DNA of 64,000 nt, from positions 40,003,570 through 40,067,569 of the forward strand of contig OX579634.1 in assembly GCA_951230915.1 (NCBI GenBank), read 5' to 3'. This DNA comes from Antitrichia curtipendula. Lineage: Eukaryota; Streptophyta; Bryopsida; Hypnales; Leucodontaceae. The notes below the pieces were generated by a model. It was not told the DNA's origin and did not search any database. It was given only the letters and a program-made list of their open reading frames with translations. The translations under genes and the position numbers were made by a program. Of the stretch, positions 47,806 to 59,631 are shown in pieces; position 1 is the stretch's first letter; every line of letters begins with the position of its first letter.

Positions 47806-49939
47806 CATGGACAATGGATTTCATTATAAAAACAACCTCTACAACTCAATAGCTCACCAAATTGACAATGAAACTATTCTTTCAATATGTCAACAACAAT
47901 TATTTGGACGTCAACTGGAACAATGATTGGTATATGACTCATTTAATTCAATAGATTTGTTTTTTCTGGTACTAGGATTAGCTTGCTAAGCCTAGTTGGA
48001 GCTTATATGAGAGCTAGTTGGGGGTCGGTACATTGGAAAGTGTGTCAAAATCACATAGCGTGTCACTCTCAAGCGGCAACGTTTGGCTATGCCTTCTCCA
48101 AATCTTAGTGTGGCTGGCCATTATTTTCACCTTTGCATGTCTGTAGTGGGGTAGAAACTCAGCCCCTTGGCACCCTGTCATGGAGTTGCTCTAAAGAGAA
48201 TCTGAATTTTAGGAATAGTTTTATCTTGTTGTCGAACTAAAAGCAACTAAAATGGTCAAGTCCATTGTTCAAAAATAACATGTTAGAATTTGGAAGGTTG
48301 CTTTTTTATAAGCCTCTGCCTAATATTTGTTGGACAACAATTTCAATCCTTTGCTTGCAAATATTAATCTAATATTTAATTAATTATAGACAAATCCATA
48401 GTCCATAATTAATATTGCATCCATCAATGAATGATGAAAGTATGAAATAAATAGTCCAGACGTACATTTTGAGTTGAAAAATGGATCAAAATCATCATAT
48501 TGGGTGGTTTATTTTTTTAAATTGACAAATGTTGTCTGCCCAGCCAATACATTTTCAATTACAAAATTCTGCAAAAAAAATTTAGATTTACTTAAATAAA
48601 GGCCATTGCACATTTCAAAGTAGAATTTTGGATTTATTATTTTAGAATTTTCAACAAAAAAATGGGTAATTTTTGTACATGGATGTCCTACACATGCTAC
48701 GAGGATTTGAGTTGGTTCTCACCTTGTATTCAAAACAATGATACAAGAATTAATTAATGGATGCAATATGGTCAAAACATTCTTATATAGAGTATTGTTC
48801 AACCTCTAGAAAGAAATTTTATTATGCTTAAAGATTTTCTATCTTGCCAATAAAAATATCCTTTTGGTTTTCATAAGCTCTCTTCCATTCTCAACTAGGC
48901 AATTGATGCCTCTTCCATCTTCTTTGCTAATAAGTTCATTCTCCTCATCATTCTTAATAATACAAATAAGTTGACAATACAATTAGGTATTCTTAATGTA
49001 CGCAAAGTCATTCCTCTAAATAAACTTTGAAGCACTCCAACGTTTGACTAACAAATTGAAACTCTAGTTTCATTCTCATTATTGCTTGGATGAAAGTCAT
49101 CTTAATTTGTGGAGATACTTCATGAAGTTGTTGTCCTATCTAATGGTTGGATTTGGTATTATTGGAGTACATATTTTTTTCCTTCTAAATCTACAAATGT
49201 TGAAGTATGTTAAGTGGTTGACCAAGCCCAATTTGCATCGACTCTAGTTCAAAATTGGATTTGCAAAAATGAGGTCATAGATTTAAAAAACACAAAAATT
49301 TCAAAAAATCACCATATAAAGAGAACCTCATTTTAAATCCATTCCAACAAATTGCACTCAAAATATGATGATATTTTACTTGTAATCATCTTTAGAAGGA
49401 ATTTGAAATTTTTCTTTCAAATTTTATAAAAAAATATTGGTAATAGCATTGGTGAATCTAACTGTATAGATGGAATCGAAAACTCAAAATCTATAACTTT
49501 TATTTGCATATTAATTCCAAAATATTCTTCAAAATAGTATTTTATGATGATTTTTTTTCAAATCATGAACTGTAGAGAAGACTCTAGACATTTAGGGATT
49601 AACAATACATCATCTCCTAATATATGTTAAAAGCACTCCTACATATAGATCAAAATGGTTAAGGTGATGAAAATAGCATGTTCTTAGAGGTGTGAGTAAG
49701 ATAACTTATTACAAAACAATCCCTCTAGATTCTTGCTTGAGAACCAAAGATAGATTTTGGATATACCTATAACCAACATTCAAAAACTCATAGTTTATTC
49801 AAAGGACATTTTAAAATTATATACTAATAAAATCTACAATACTTTTTTACAATTACCATTATAAACCAACAAAAAAATAAGCCAATATAATAATAATAAA
49901 CAAGCTCAAATGCTTATTCAATCACTCTTAACTAAAGTT
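47806..49939. other. AT-rich intergenic DNA
   Basis: No gene, RNA or well-bounded repeat could be supported in this 2.1 kb. Confidence 0.5.
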
Positions 49940-50265
49940 TCCAAACACATAGACTTTTAGACCTCGGTTCATGTGATGTATATCATTGCCCCCTAAAAGA
50001 GCCTACCAAACACATAGACTTTTAGACCTTGGTTCATGTGATGTATATCATTGCCCTTCTAAAAGAACCTACCAAATACATAGACTTTTAGACCTTGGTT
50101 CATGTAATGTATATCATTGCCCTTAAAAGAACCTACCAAACACAGATTTTTAGACCTCGGTTCATGTGATGTATATCATTGCCCTTCTAAAAGAGCCTAC
50201 CAAACACATAGACTTTTAGACCTCGGTTCATGTAATGTATATCATTCTCCCCCTAAAAGAGCCTA
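49940..50265 (+). repeat. Tandem array, 64-66-bp unit x 5
   Basis: AAACACATAGACTTTTAGAC begins at 49943, 50008, 50074 (AAATACATAG), 50138 (shortened) and 50202. Each is followed by GGTTCATGTRATGTATATC and ATTGCCC...TAAAAGAGCCTACC. It is imperfect, with small indels. Confidence 0.85.
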
Positions 50266-50817
50266 ATAGGAATAGAAATGTATATCTAAAACTTCTAAGG
50301 CAAATTAAATTTTGACTTGATAAGAAGTAAGAGAACCTTCTTTTTTGAAAGTTCTCATTTGCTTCCTAATTTGATATATGAACTATCGGTAGTTCCAAAC
50401 CTTGTACATAAAAGAAATCATGAAGCATCAAGTGACCAAGTTAATCACATCAATGAGGAGTCACCACAATTTTTAGCATACTTAGATGTACTTCATCAAG
50501 TTCCTAAAGCTCCCATCAGGTAGTTTGCTCTAAAAGCAACCACGCTCTAAAAGCGAATACGACACAACGGTACATTATGCTTTCTTCAATGTACCAACAA
50601 TGTATATTTCAGGAGGTGGTCACTTTTAGTGGCTACCGCATTTCAACTTAAAAAATTTGTAACTAATTCTACAAAGGTCCAATACGAAACAACTTGGGTT
50701 AGATGCCAATTCCATTTTTCTTCCTACGGAAATTTACTGAAAATCCCGGAAAAGGCAATCAGCTCTTAAATAGTCGCTCTAAGTGAGCAGACGCCCTTAG
50801 TAGGCTCTTGAAAACGT
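50266..50817. other. Flank downstream of the endonuclease gene
   Basis: It presumably includes the minus-strand 3' UTR near 50600-50817. A plus-strand frame at 50317-50523 has no recognisable domain. Confidence 0.45.
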
Positions 50818-53800
50818 TCATTGCTCACCCACTGGAAGCAGGGTCTCTTCGGAGTTAATCCATGCTTCGGGAAGCTGATTGGCATTCCCTGCCGAAGTTT
50901 CACTGGGTGTGGCCCAGATGCTTGAAGCGTATCCTGGGTGATCAACAAACGGGTTGCGGTTGCCTTGATACAAAGAGCACACTCTTGCATTCCTAAGCAC
51001 CTCCGAGGCGGAGGGTGGATCCACATTGTTCCATTCTAGAAGAGTCGACAGTAGCCCCATGGTTGCATTTGCTGTGGCCAATTGTCCCATAAGAAAAAAA
51101 AAATGAGCATAATTCTCAAACCAACAACATCATGAACTTTGCAAGAAATGGATAGCAATCTGTTTTTTTCGTTTTTATGTGGAAACAGATAGTTCGATAG
51201 CTTTTGAAGTAATACCAAAATTGCAGTATATGTTAAAGACGAATGAGAGATGTACTAGCAAGAAACCACACAAATTCCACTTGCACGTAATATTGCAGAG
51301 TGAATTTTTCCGCAAGTATACTGTGTGATAAGGATACATTCTCAGCGCTTTTACGTATAAACAATGCAAATCTTTCTATCAGAGTAATTTATGTAAGAAA
51401 AACACAATTCCTTGTATCCTACCAAGTTTGAGACTCTCAATGGCCAACGGTGATCCTACTCAAGGGAACAGAAAGTAAGTACACAAACAGACGACTGTTA
51501 CTTGGGACTTTGGTGACGTATAAAGAGACGTATCAAAGAGACATCTTTGCAAAGACCAGAGTATGAGAAAAAGGAACCTCGAAGTGTGTTCCAAAATTCT
51601 CAATCACTACAAAAAAATTAAACTCGCAAGAGTAGCGAGTGATGATGTGACAAGTAAGAAAAGGTACAAGGGTAAAAAGAATGGCAGACGTACCAACACT
51701 GGGTGAGTCCGAAAGCTGGAGGTTGAGGTTGCCAGAAGGTTGCTCAATTCCATACCGCACTGCCATGTAAAATACTGCCCGTGCTATGTCTCCTCTAACC
51801 TGAGAAAATTTCAAGTGCTGTTAGACTTGTTGTATGTGTAAATTAAGAATTTAAACTTCAATTCAATTAACAAGGATTAGTGTGTTTTACGGCTTCAAAA
51901 TGATCTGAGTAATGATGGAGCTTGACAGTTGAAGTGTCCAGTCATAACATACTCAATACCCATGGTCACAAGTTCTTTCTTCAGAAGCAAAAGAAGCACA
52001 CAACAACATGCCACCATTCAGGATACTATACCACTTGTTCAATAACTGTAAGATTGGACACTAAGCACTCCCTCCATCCCCCCAAAAGTGCCACGTAGTA
52101 CCATCTGAACAGTATTCAAATGATCATAAATAAAATGCTCTATTCATAATTTTATGGTGAATCACACTAAATTCAATATGAAACAATTCAATAAAAAAAT
52201 TGTTAACTCTAGTATGCCTGAAATAGTGTGACTTCTCATATTATGCGATTTCCAAAATTCACATAATTCTAGAATTAGAGCACATTTCAATTACTCCTGC
52301 AGGGTGCAGGAATTGCAATGAGTGCCGCGCACAAGTAAGCCAAGCTAAGAAAAACCTGAGATGGAGGCCGCCAGGTGTTCACATCAGTTGCAGTATCAGC
52401 TCCGGCCTCTTTGTTTGCAGGGATCAGACAGCGCGTTGTCTTCAGGGAGGTGCAGTCTCCAAAGTACTTATTTCCCCTTGAAGAATTCACTGTGAATAAA
52501 TATTCAATGAATTAAAAATATCTGATATTGTCCCAGCGAGGAAAAAGTCTCAATATGCTGAAAAAACTACAATGCAAAAGAAAAGTAGGCAAGTTAATGC
52601 AATTAGTACAAGACACACTAATTGTTTCACACTGCATTTTCTACTACAACAAGTTTTATTGACTCCAAAGCACAGAAGATACTCCCTTCTTCTCCCACTT
52701 GCCACTAAACAAATAAAAATAAAATAATTTCCATCGTAGTAGAAAAATGAAATGTAATAAAACAATTACTGTGTTTTGCACTCATTGAATTAATTTGAGC
52801 AGTGAAAAAATACATCCTGATATATGGATTGGGATGAGACAATGAGGTACCATTAACGTCAGCTGGGCGCAAGTTGTGGACATCGGTAAACTCCGGTCGA
52901 CCTTCCATAAGACCATAAGATCGGGGCCACAAATGCTCCCCTGTAGCCTCCTACGCACAACCTTTGATAAATCATGTATTCGGAGCACAGTAAAGTGGAA
53001 AGCCAACATCACAAAAGCTTTAATTTAGGAATCCAACAATGGAGGTGCACAAGCGGAAACTTACGGTTCCAGCCTTCGATGTCTCCTTGAAGGCTTTTCG
53101 GTAACCTTTTCAAGCTGTAGATGTCCACTCTGCACGGTTCAAACATTCATATAAATTGGAATAATCCCAGAAACTAAAATCAATTCTGGCAACACATACA
53201 AAGTAGAGTGTATAATCTTCTGTGTATGAACTTACATGTCAGGTGAGGTGTCCGGTGATTCAGGGTCAGCAGCGTCAAGAATTTTTAGAGCATTCCATAC
53301 CTGTCAACCCAAAAAACAGTCCACCATAACAATATGTAAGAGCTGCCTTCAAATCAATGAGCCAAGAAATTGAATCCAGATTCCTTTTGTGCACAATCTT
53401 GAACTCATGTTATGTTTGCAAAGGCAATTGTGGCTCAAGTTAGAGTTATTGTTTTCCCGTCACCTACTACTTGGTCGACATGCTGTCCGTGCTAATGCGA
53501 CAGCGATAGCATGCCTAGCAATGGAATAAATTGCTTCAAAAGTGAGCCGATTCTTCAACATTTTAGTCCTCCAATTTCTTTTTGTGTTACATGGTCCACT
53601 AGAATGATGTAGAAACAATCATTGGGAAACGATTGAAACACACAGGAGCACAATGGAATGCATTGACAGAAATAGAAAAGACACTTGTCCATGTGAAAAT
53701 ACTGCAAAATATTGATATGAGGAAAGACGTCAACCTGTGCGTAAGAGAGTTGCTTATGCCCAGCAACGATCTCGTGCAACTTCGCTTTCAGATTCGCCCC

Positions 53801-54019
53801 CTCAAGGCCAGAAGCTTGGCTGTAGTACTGCGCAACATCTTCGCATTGCGAGCCTTCAAGGGCAGAGGCAAAGTCAGAATTCCAAGGCATGAAATTGATA
53901 CTGATGGCCATAGCCACGGTCAGCATCCATTTCCAACCAACGCCTACTTCGATAAGAAACGCAGTCCTGCACATCAGACATTGTCGAATTGCGGGTTTCA
54001 AACCATATTGAATGTGCAT
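50818..54019 (-). CDS. Endonuclease I family (His-Me finger) nuclease, seven well-supported exons
   Basis: Exons: 54019-53735, 53300-53236, 53129-53065, 52940-52851, 52489-52356, 51799-51694, 51071-50818. All have GT-AG borders and join in frame to 332 residues. The core is unmistakable endonuclease I (EndA/Vvn-like): EDVAQYYSQASGLEGANLKAKLHEIVAGH near the N-terminus, then VDIYS, the catalytic EGWNREHLWPRSYG, FTDVHNLRPADVN, NSSRGNKYFGDC, WRPPSQVRGDIARAVFYMAVRYG and a C-terminal NRNPFVDHPGYA. The Glu-His pair in REHLWP and the downstream Asn form the metal/catalytic centre in this family, which cuts DNA and RNA non-specifically. A hydrophobic segment ending FASA precedes the mature domain, so the protein is exported or lumenal. 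An upstream exon that changes the N-terminus is listed separately. Confidence 0.85.
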
Positions 54020-54361
54020 TGAAGTAAACTATTGGTGAACAATGGAGTAGCCAATCAAAGCATTTTAGCACAACACTTGTTCAAGGATACCAACATTGGT
54101 AATTGTGATGAACAGTGATTATAGTGACAGTGATTGACGCAGCGGCGAAAACGGTGCCACTCAATGCGAATGCACTGCCATTATCTACAGGGGGAAGATT
54201 GATAACTCAAGACTTCATCTACCACACCATGTTTCCATTCCCATTCAACATTGAAGTACTTCACCTTAGCAGACATAGCACTCAACAAAAGTCTGAAAAC
54301 CCCTATTGTCGAATTTCACATTCGGAATGGGTTTAGAAAACAAACAATGGCTCCTCCCCAC

Positions 54362-54663
54362 CTTAAAATCAGAAACTTTCCAGCAAGAATGTTGGGGGAC
54401 TCCACCAATTCCGGTGAGCTTCCAAAAATCCTCCATGGCGAGTATCGAAATCCTAATCCAATGCCAGTTCGCGAGCACAAGTGCTGCCTCCAGTTCTTAT
54501 GTCGCACCAGCTCCACGTCCCTCGCACTACAGCTCGACTTCGAGATAACCCTAATTCGAGACGCAAAACGAACTTCGGTCCGTGCAGAAAAGGATGTGAG
54601 AGGTGGACATGGCCGCAAGGAGAACCAACTCTGGACGGTCGCCATGGGTGCGCAATCCGCCAT
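54362..54663 (-). CDS. Candidate first coding exon of the endonuclease (transit peptide)
   Basis: An ATG at 54663 opens a frame whose first 60 residues are rich in Ser, Arg and Ala and poor in acidic residues (MATVQSWFSLRPCPPLTSFS, ARTEVRFASRIRVISKSSCS), as in chloroplast transit peptides. A possible donor AAG/GTGGGG after 54362 ends in phase 2. An acceptor TGATGTGCAG before 53966 starts in phase 2 and continues TAFLIEVGVGWKWMLTVAMA. Joined, the protein is 415 residues. The Glu-His pair of REHLWP then falls at about 223-224 and the FASA site at about 136. The donor is weak, so this is a hypothesis; the alternative is a start at 54019 or a later Met with a simple signal peptide. Confidence 0.4.
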
Positions 54664-54981
54664 AGCCGACTAACTTGCAAGGGTGGAACAAGCAGCCAGG
54701 AGGTGCGAGACGAAGTTGGGAACATGCGAACATGGTCAGTTCCCATACCAAGAAGAGCCCAAACCCTCGTCGTCTTCATTTGGTCATGAATCTTTCCTCT
54801 CAAATCACTTTCAAACATCACTTGCTAAAACCGATGTGATCATTTATGGTTAATTGCTACAAACGTACACGTTGCTTTGAGCGCGAAAGAGTGCGATTGT
54901 TACTTTAGTGTAGGTAAAATAGATTTGTGATTGAGGTGAGGACTTTCAGGACTTGGAACTTTGCAGGCTCCGATTTTGTCC
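54664..54981. promoter_or_regulatory. Putative shared promoter of the endonuclease and BolA genes
   Basis: If the upstream endonuclease exon is real, the two ATGs are 318 bp apart and divergent, so both promoters and 5' UTRs must lie here. If not, the gap is about 960 bp. No clear TATA box was identified. Confidence 0.3.
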
Positions 54982-55371
54982 ATGCAGAAGTGGTTGCCGT
55001 GTCGCGGCAATAATGTGTTGTTGAAGAGCTTGCAGGTTGCTTCGTCGCAGTTTGCCTCAATGTCGATGGCCGGGACTACACCAATGAAGAAGAAAGTCGT
55101 GATTGAGAAGAAGTTGACGGAAGGCCTGGCGCCCGTGCTGCTGGAGGTGGAGGACGTCTCCCACCAGCACGCGGGCCACGCCGGCGCTCCCAAAGGCTCC
55201 TCCGAGACACATTTCAACGTGACGGTGGTGTCGGAGCAGTTCCATGGGCGGAGTTTGCTGAAACGCCATCGGCTGGTGTACGATTTGCTCCAGGAGGAGC
55301 TTCAGCATGGTGGCGTTCATGCGCTCTCTCTCAATACCAAAACGCCAGCTGAGGTTGCTCCCAAACCCTAG
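54982..55371 (+). CDS. BolA-like protein, organelle-targeted type
   Basis: This intronless frame of 129 residues begins at the first ATG (54982); the frame is open a little further upstream but only through non-ATG codons. Residues 1-35 are basic and hydroxylated (MQKWLPCRGNNVLLKSLQVA), suggesting a mitochondrial or plastid leader. The BolA domain follows: EKKLTEGLAPVLLEVEDVSH, HAGH at 63-66, SETHFNVTVVSEQFHG, RHRLVYDLL with the near-invariant His 96, and VHALSLNTKTP with His 113. BolA proteins pair with monothiol glutaredoxins and share a [2Fe-2S] cluster; the HAGH loop places this among the BolA1/BolA4-type proteins. A TTTGCAG just upstream could be the acceptor of a 5' UTR intron. It is divergent from the endonuclease. 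Confidence 0.85.
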   Translation: MQKWLPCRGNNVLLKSLQVASSQFASMSMAGTTPMKKKVVIEKKLTEGLAPVLLEVEDVSHQHAGHAGAPKGSSETHFNVTVVSEQFHGRSLLKRHRLVYDLLQEELQHGGVHALSLNTKTPAEVAPKP

Positions 55372-55374
55372 GAC

Positions 55375-55770
55375 AATCTCCTATGGCCTCTCTTCACTTG
55401 CAACGGGAAGTCTATCAAGTGCTATGTCGTGAATCTGGATTTGCCAATTTGAAATGCAAACCATCATTGTCACGAGTTGTTTTGGCTACTTTCAAATTAG
55501 GGTTTAGAGCGTTTCTCTCGCTCTCAAGAGTTCTCGAATTGTCCTTATAATGTGAACGATCGAATTGGCATTGATGGCTTTCTCTTTGATCAATTGGATT
55601 CAGAGTTTTAACGAACGGTTCGTAATCTCCTTTGGCCTCTCTTCAGTTGCAACGGGAAGCCTATCAAGTGCCTTGTAGTAAATTTGGAGTTGCGAATTTG
55701 CACTGCAAATCAGCATTGTCACGAGTTGTTTTGGCTACTTCCAAATTAGGGTTTAGGGTGCTTCTCATGC
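55375..55770 (+). repeat. Direct duplication of the BolA 3' flank (249-bp spacing)
   Basis: AATCTCC(T/A)..GGCCTCTCTTCA at 55375 recurs at 55624. The next 145 bp match closely (TTGCAACGGGAAG; TGTCACGAGTTGTTTTGGCT; CAAATTAGGGTTTAG). The first copy begins at the BolA stop codon, so the transcript end may have been duplicated together with its polyadenylation region. Confidence 0.75.
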
Positions 55771-58692
55771 TCTACAGTGGTGATCTTCTCCAAGAATTCT
55801 CGGATTGTCTCCAGCTCACTTTGAATTTTGTAAGCAGTTTTCTATTCAGAATCATTCCAATGCTCTCTAATTCATGTCTTTGATTTTCTCCCGCAAATTC
55901 GATTGGATCCTCCGCTCAAACTGGAATTTCGAGTGTAATAACTTATCGCTACAATCTCAATACTCAAAATCAGAATATGGGTTGTTACTTGGTAGAAGTA
56001 CATTGTTTGTAGCTTTACAACAACCTATTAGGGGTAGTCACAGCCCCTCCAAGAAGCAAATTTTCTTGGAGATTGAGATGTCGGTGAGGGAAAAGGGGAG
56101 ACTGTATCTGTGAGCATACACATCAGGAACTGCAAGGCATGTGAATATGGTGCCACGATGATGCATTGAAATGTCATCAAGATAATTTGGTGCCAATTAT
56201 CAAGGTGATTGAATAAAATGACACAGAAATGACTGTTGTTGCAAAAAATGTAGCCTCTCGTATCAAAATGGCACCAAAACAATCTGGCACTTTTCTGATG
56301 TATTGCCAAATCTAAGAGAATGAATTCAGTTGAGGTTCTGCAAAGTTCACGGAACCAATGACGGTGAAGTCAGCACCCAATAGGATTGTCAAATTAGTGT
56401 AGGGGTGAAAGTATGGTGACCAAGGGGTGGAATTCTACAGCAGGAAGATTAAAGATTGTCGACCCATTTCTTTGCCTTCGGAGCAAAAGAATTGCACTTG
56501 CAAAGCCTCAAAGGTTGAGTGATTTGGAAACAATAGAAACCAATCACAAAAAGCCATGCGTTCAATCTTTGAGAAGCACTTGATTTGATTTTTAAAATGA
56601 GCAAAAATCTCAACTAAGTTGGTTCCACTTAGTTTGTTGTTTTATTTTGTCATATTGGCTAAGCACTGCTTATTGAGGGCTGGCTCATACACACTATGGG
56701 GTTGAATGGAAGGATGACCCAATTTGCCTTCAATCTAGCCCTCAATCTGGCCTTAAATCACCACTCTAGCCCTAGACAATGTAAAGTAGTGAGGTCGGAT
56801 TTTAGGGCCAAATTTTTTATTAATGTGCTCTTGGATTTTTTCTAATGCTCAATTAAAAAAATATATAAAATATGAATGTTTCTTTTTTTTTTCCTATTTT
56901 TTCTATTTCAAAAAAATAAAAGAGAGAGTTTGTTGTTGTTTTTCCTTTTTTTTTCTATTTATTCTACTTCAAATATAAAAAAGATATAGTTTTCAGACTT
57001 TTTTAAACCTTTTTCTTTTATTCCTTCTTTACCTATTACAAAAATAGAGGAGAGTTTGTTTGTTTTTCTTCCTGTTTTTTCTATTTTTTCTTTTTCTTTT
57101 TCTAGCTTCCATATCAAAGTGTTAGAATTTTTACAAGTAATTTTACTTGTTATGACTATTGTTTAAGACCTATTTTATGCTATAATTCAGATACTAATGT
57201 CCAATTATTGAGCAACAAAAATGGAACTCAAAACTTAAAGCTAATATCATGTGAGTAAACTAATGCAAAGTGATGAAAAAAATGGCTTTGATCCTTACCT
57301 TAAGGGAAGTAATTACCATCTGATTTTAACATGGTATCAATATAAGCTGTCATTATATAATGGCCAATAAAGTTAACTATGTGGAAACATAACAATGGGA
57401 TCTCGTTGGACCATCGAGTTTGGACTACCAATAAAAGCCAGGATCTTTCCGTTTAAAATATGGATACAAGCAATTACTATAGCTATAGAGACTATGTAGC
57501 ACTAAAAAAGCAAGCCTCCCAAAAATCCATTATAAAAAATTGGTACATTTTAAATACATTATCTTCTAGTTGAGAAAAACCTCCTGCAGACAAGGATTGA
57601 TTGAGCAATTTTGAGTTGAAGCTATAGGGTTGCTGCTTACAACTACTCTGATCAAAGGTTTTTTCTCAAGTTAATTGAGAGTTGTTGCATCACAATTGGC
57701 ACTAGTGTCACAATGGCTTCTTCTCAACAAATAAATAGCAATTAAGTTTTTAAGAAAGTGCAATGTGGAACATGTATTCTATAGATTGTCTCTTTGGTTG
57801 TTTAATTTGTTAGTTGTTCTTTGTGAAAGTAATAACAAGCGTCAGAGGGTTGTAGACAGTTGTTGCAACCTCACTGACAATGCATGTGTGTTTTTGTTGT
57901 TGGGATGGGCATAGGTGAGGTCCTCTACCTCATGGAGCAATTTAACAAAGGAAGACAAATCAACTTCCTTCGTTTTCCATGCTTTTCTGTGATGTGGATA
58001 GAAGCTCTACAATTGTTCTATGAAATCTTTTAGTCTTAATATCATAGTCCTATATATATGACTTAGCATCTTTCAGGACTTTGATGGAAATATTTGCTAG
58101 AAAAAAATAGATGGTGCAAAAATAAAGGTTGAGGAATAAAATAGGAAGATGATAAATTGTTTATCTGAGAAAGATCAAGTGATATTTATGTTGATTTTTT
58201 CTTTGGCATGAAGCTATATGATACTACTGGATATGAAGCTTGACAACTTGAAAATTCACAAAATGGTGCCTTATAAAGGATGTACCGAAAAGGGATTTTT
58301 TGTATTCTCAAAGAAAGAATTTAAAAAAAGAAAAATTTAATTTTTTTTTTCTTCCTATTTTTTCTACTTATTTTAGTTTTTCAATATCATATTTAAATGA
58401 AAATAAACTTCATTTATTATAATATTTTTTGGATTATTTATTTATTCAATATACATTAAGTCACATTCCCTATTTTCCTACTTTTGCAACATGGTGACTA
58501 CTAAAATGCATAATGTTTTAAAGTAAACGTGCCTATGCTAGGCAAAATGAGTATTTTGCCTTGTTACAATTGGCAAAAAAATTGAATTTTTTTCATATAA
58601 ACATAATTGTGAGAGATGAAGAGAGAAATTGAATTTTTTTTTTAACAAAGTATGAATTTCTTATGAATTTTTGAAGTGTTTGTTCAATTGGC
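55771..58692. other. AT-rich intergenic DNA
   Basis: It includes a small perfect hairpin (CTCCAAGAA/TTCTTGGAG, 56047-56071) and, at 56870-57110, pyrimidine-rich T tracts interrupted by AT words. No gene is supported. Confidence 0.45.
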
Positions 58693-59631
58693 TTAACCCC
58701 TAAACTCGCATTGTCCCCTCGAGGAGCAAAATGGATTTCAGGCAGGCTCATCTGGTCTCGATATTTTTTGTAATTTTTTGTAATTTTTCATGAAGATAGA
58801 AAAACATATTAGCTTTTTAAAAATATAGTTTTTATTTCAATTGAAGCCCAGGAGCAAAAGTTATGGCACAAAAGCCCTTTTTTTTTTATTTAGTAGGCAA
58901 AAAAAATCTTTAGAAAAAATTTAAAGTAATTTTTTTTTGTATAGATTATATTTTGTGTACATGGGAAGCTTTTACTCATTCCATTTGGAGTTTTTATGTG
59001 AAAGTTATGGACAATCTTGTTTTCTGGGCAATCAAAGCATCTTCTTGAAAAAATAACTTTTAGGATTCATTTCTAAACTCAAATTTCATAATTTATCAAA
59101 AAAAAGGTTACAAAAGGTTAAGATCTATTGCTAGAACAATCTGACCATTGAGATTAGTCTATTTCAATTCAATCTTTGAGTTATTAACAATTTTGATTTT
59201 CCATCAATCTTAAGCATATTTCTACTTAACAATTTTTTATTGCGTGAAAACTATGTATGATTTTTTTGAATTTTTTTCCTAGACTTTCAACACAATTCTT
59301 TATCATATAAAATTTTAAATTTTAAATTAGTAGAGCAAAATATTTAAGTTAAGAAGGTTCAAAGCCAAAAAATGTAGTTGAGCAATGTGTAAAAAAACTT
59401 GTTCTTTTCACTTTAAATGCAAATATCTTGCAATCTACATGGTCGAAGTTTGTGAAATTTCTCCCACATTCTTTTACTAGTCTAGTACATGATCCTAGAG
59501 TTAGGTATGCTAAAAAAGCATTAAGACTTTTTTTTACTCTGTGCTATAAAAATGATTGTAACATTTTGGGGGTCTACGATTCCAATGGTGGTCTTTTTGA
59601 CGGAAAGAGGCCTTGGGACTTTAGGGGTTAA
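58693..59631 (+). mobile_element. TTAA/CCCC element, family B (931 bp)
   Basis: TTAA at 58693-58696 and 59628-59631. The body starts CCCCTAAACTCGC and ends GGGACTTTAGGGG. It is homologous end to end with 39383-40306. Its right end also matches fragments at 12190, 30640, 31898 and 41508. Confidence 0.75.

Noticed and set aside
50317..50523. Possible copia-type polyprotein remnant (RSKRT near the start)
   Set aside because: The similarity is too short and no protease, integrase or reverse transcriptase motif follows.
52068..52270. Stowaway element in an endonuclease intron (CTCCCTCCATCC end)
   Set aside because: Only one terminus is visible; no inverted partner or TA duplication was found within the intron.
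54251..54789. Plus-strand frames of 102-140 codons upstream of BolA
   Set aside because: They lie opposite the candidate endonuclease leader exon and show no domain; the minus-strand reading explains the region better.
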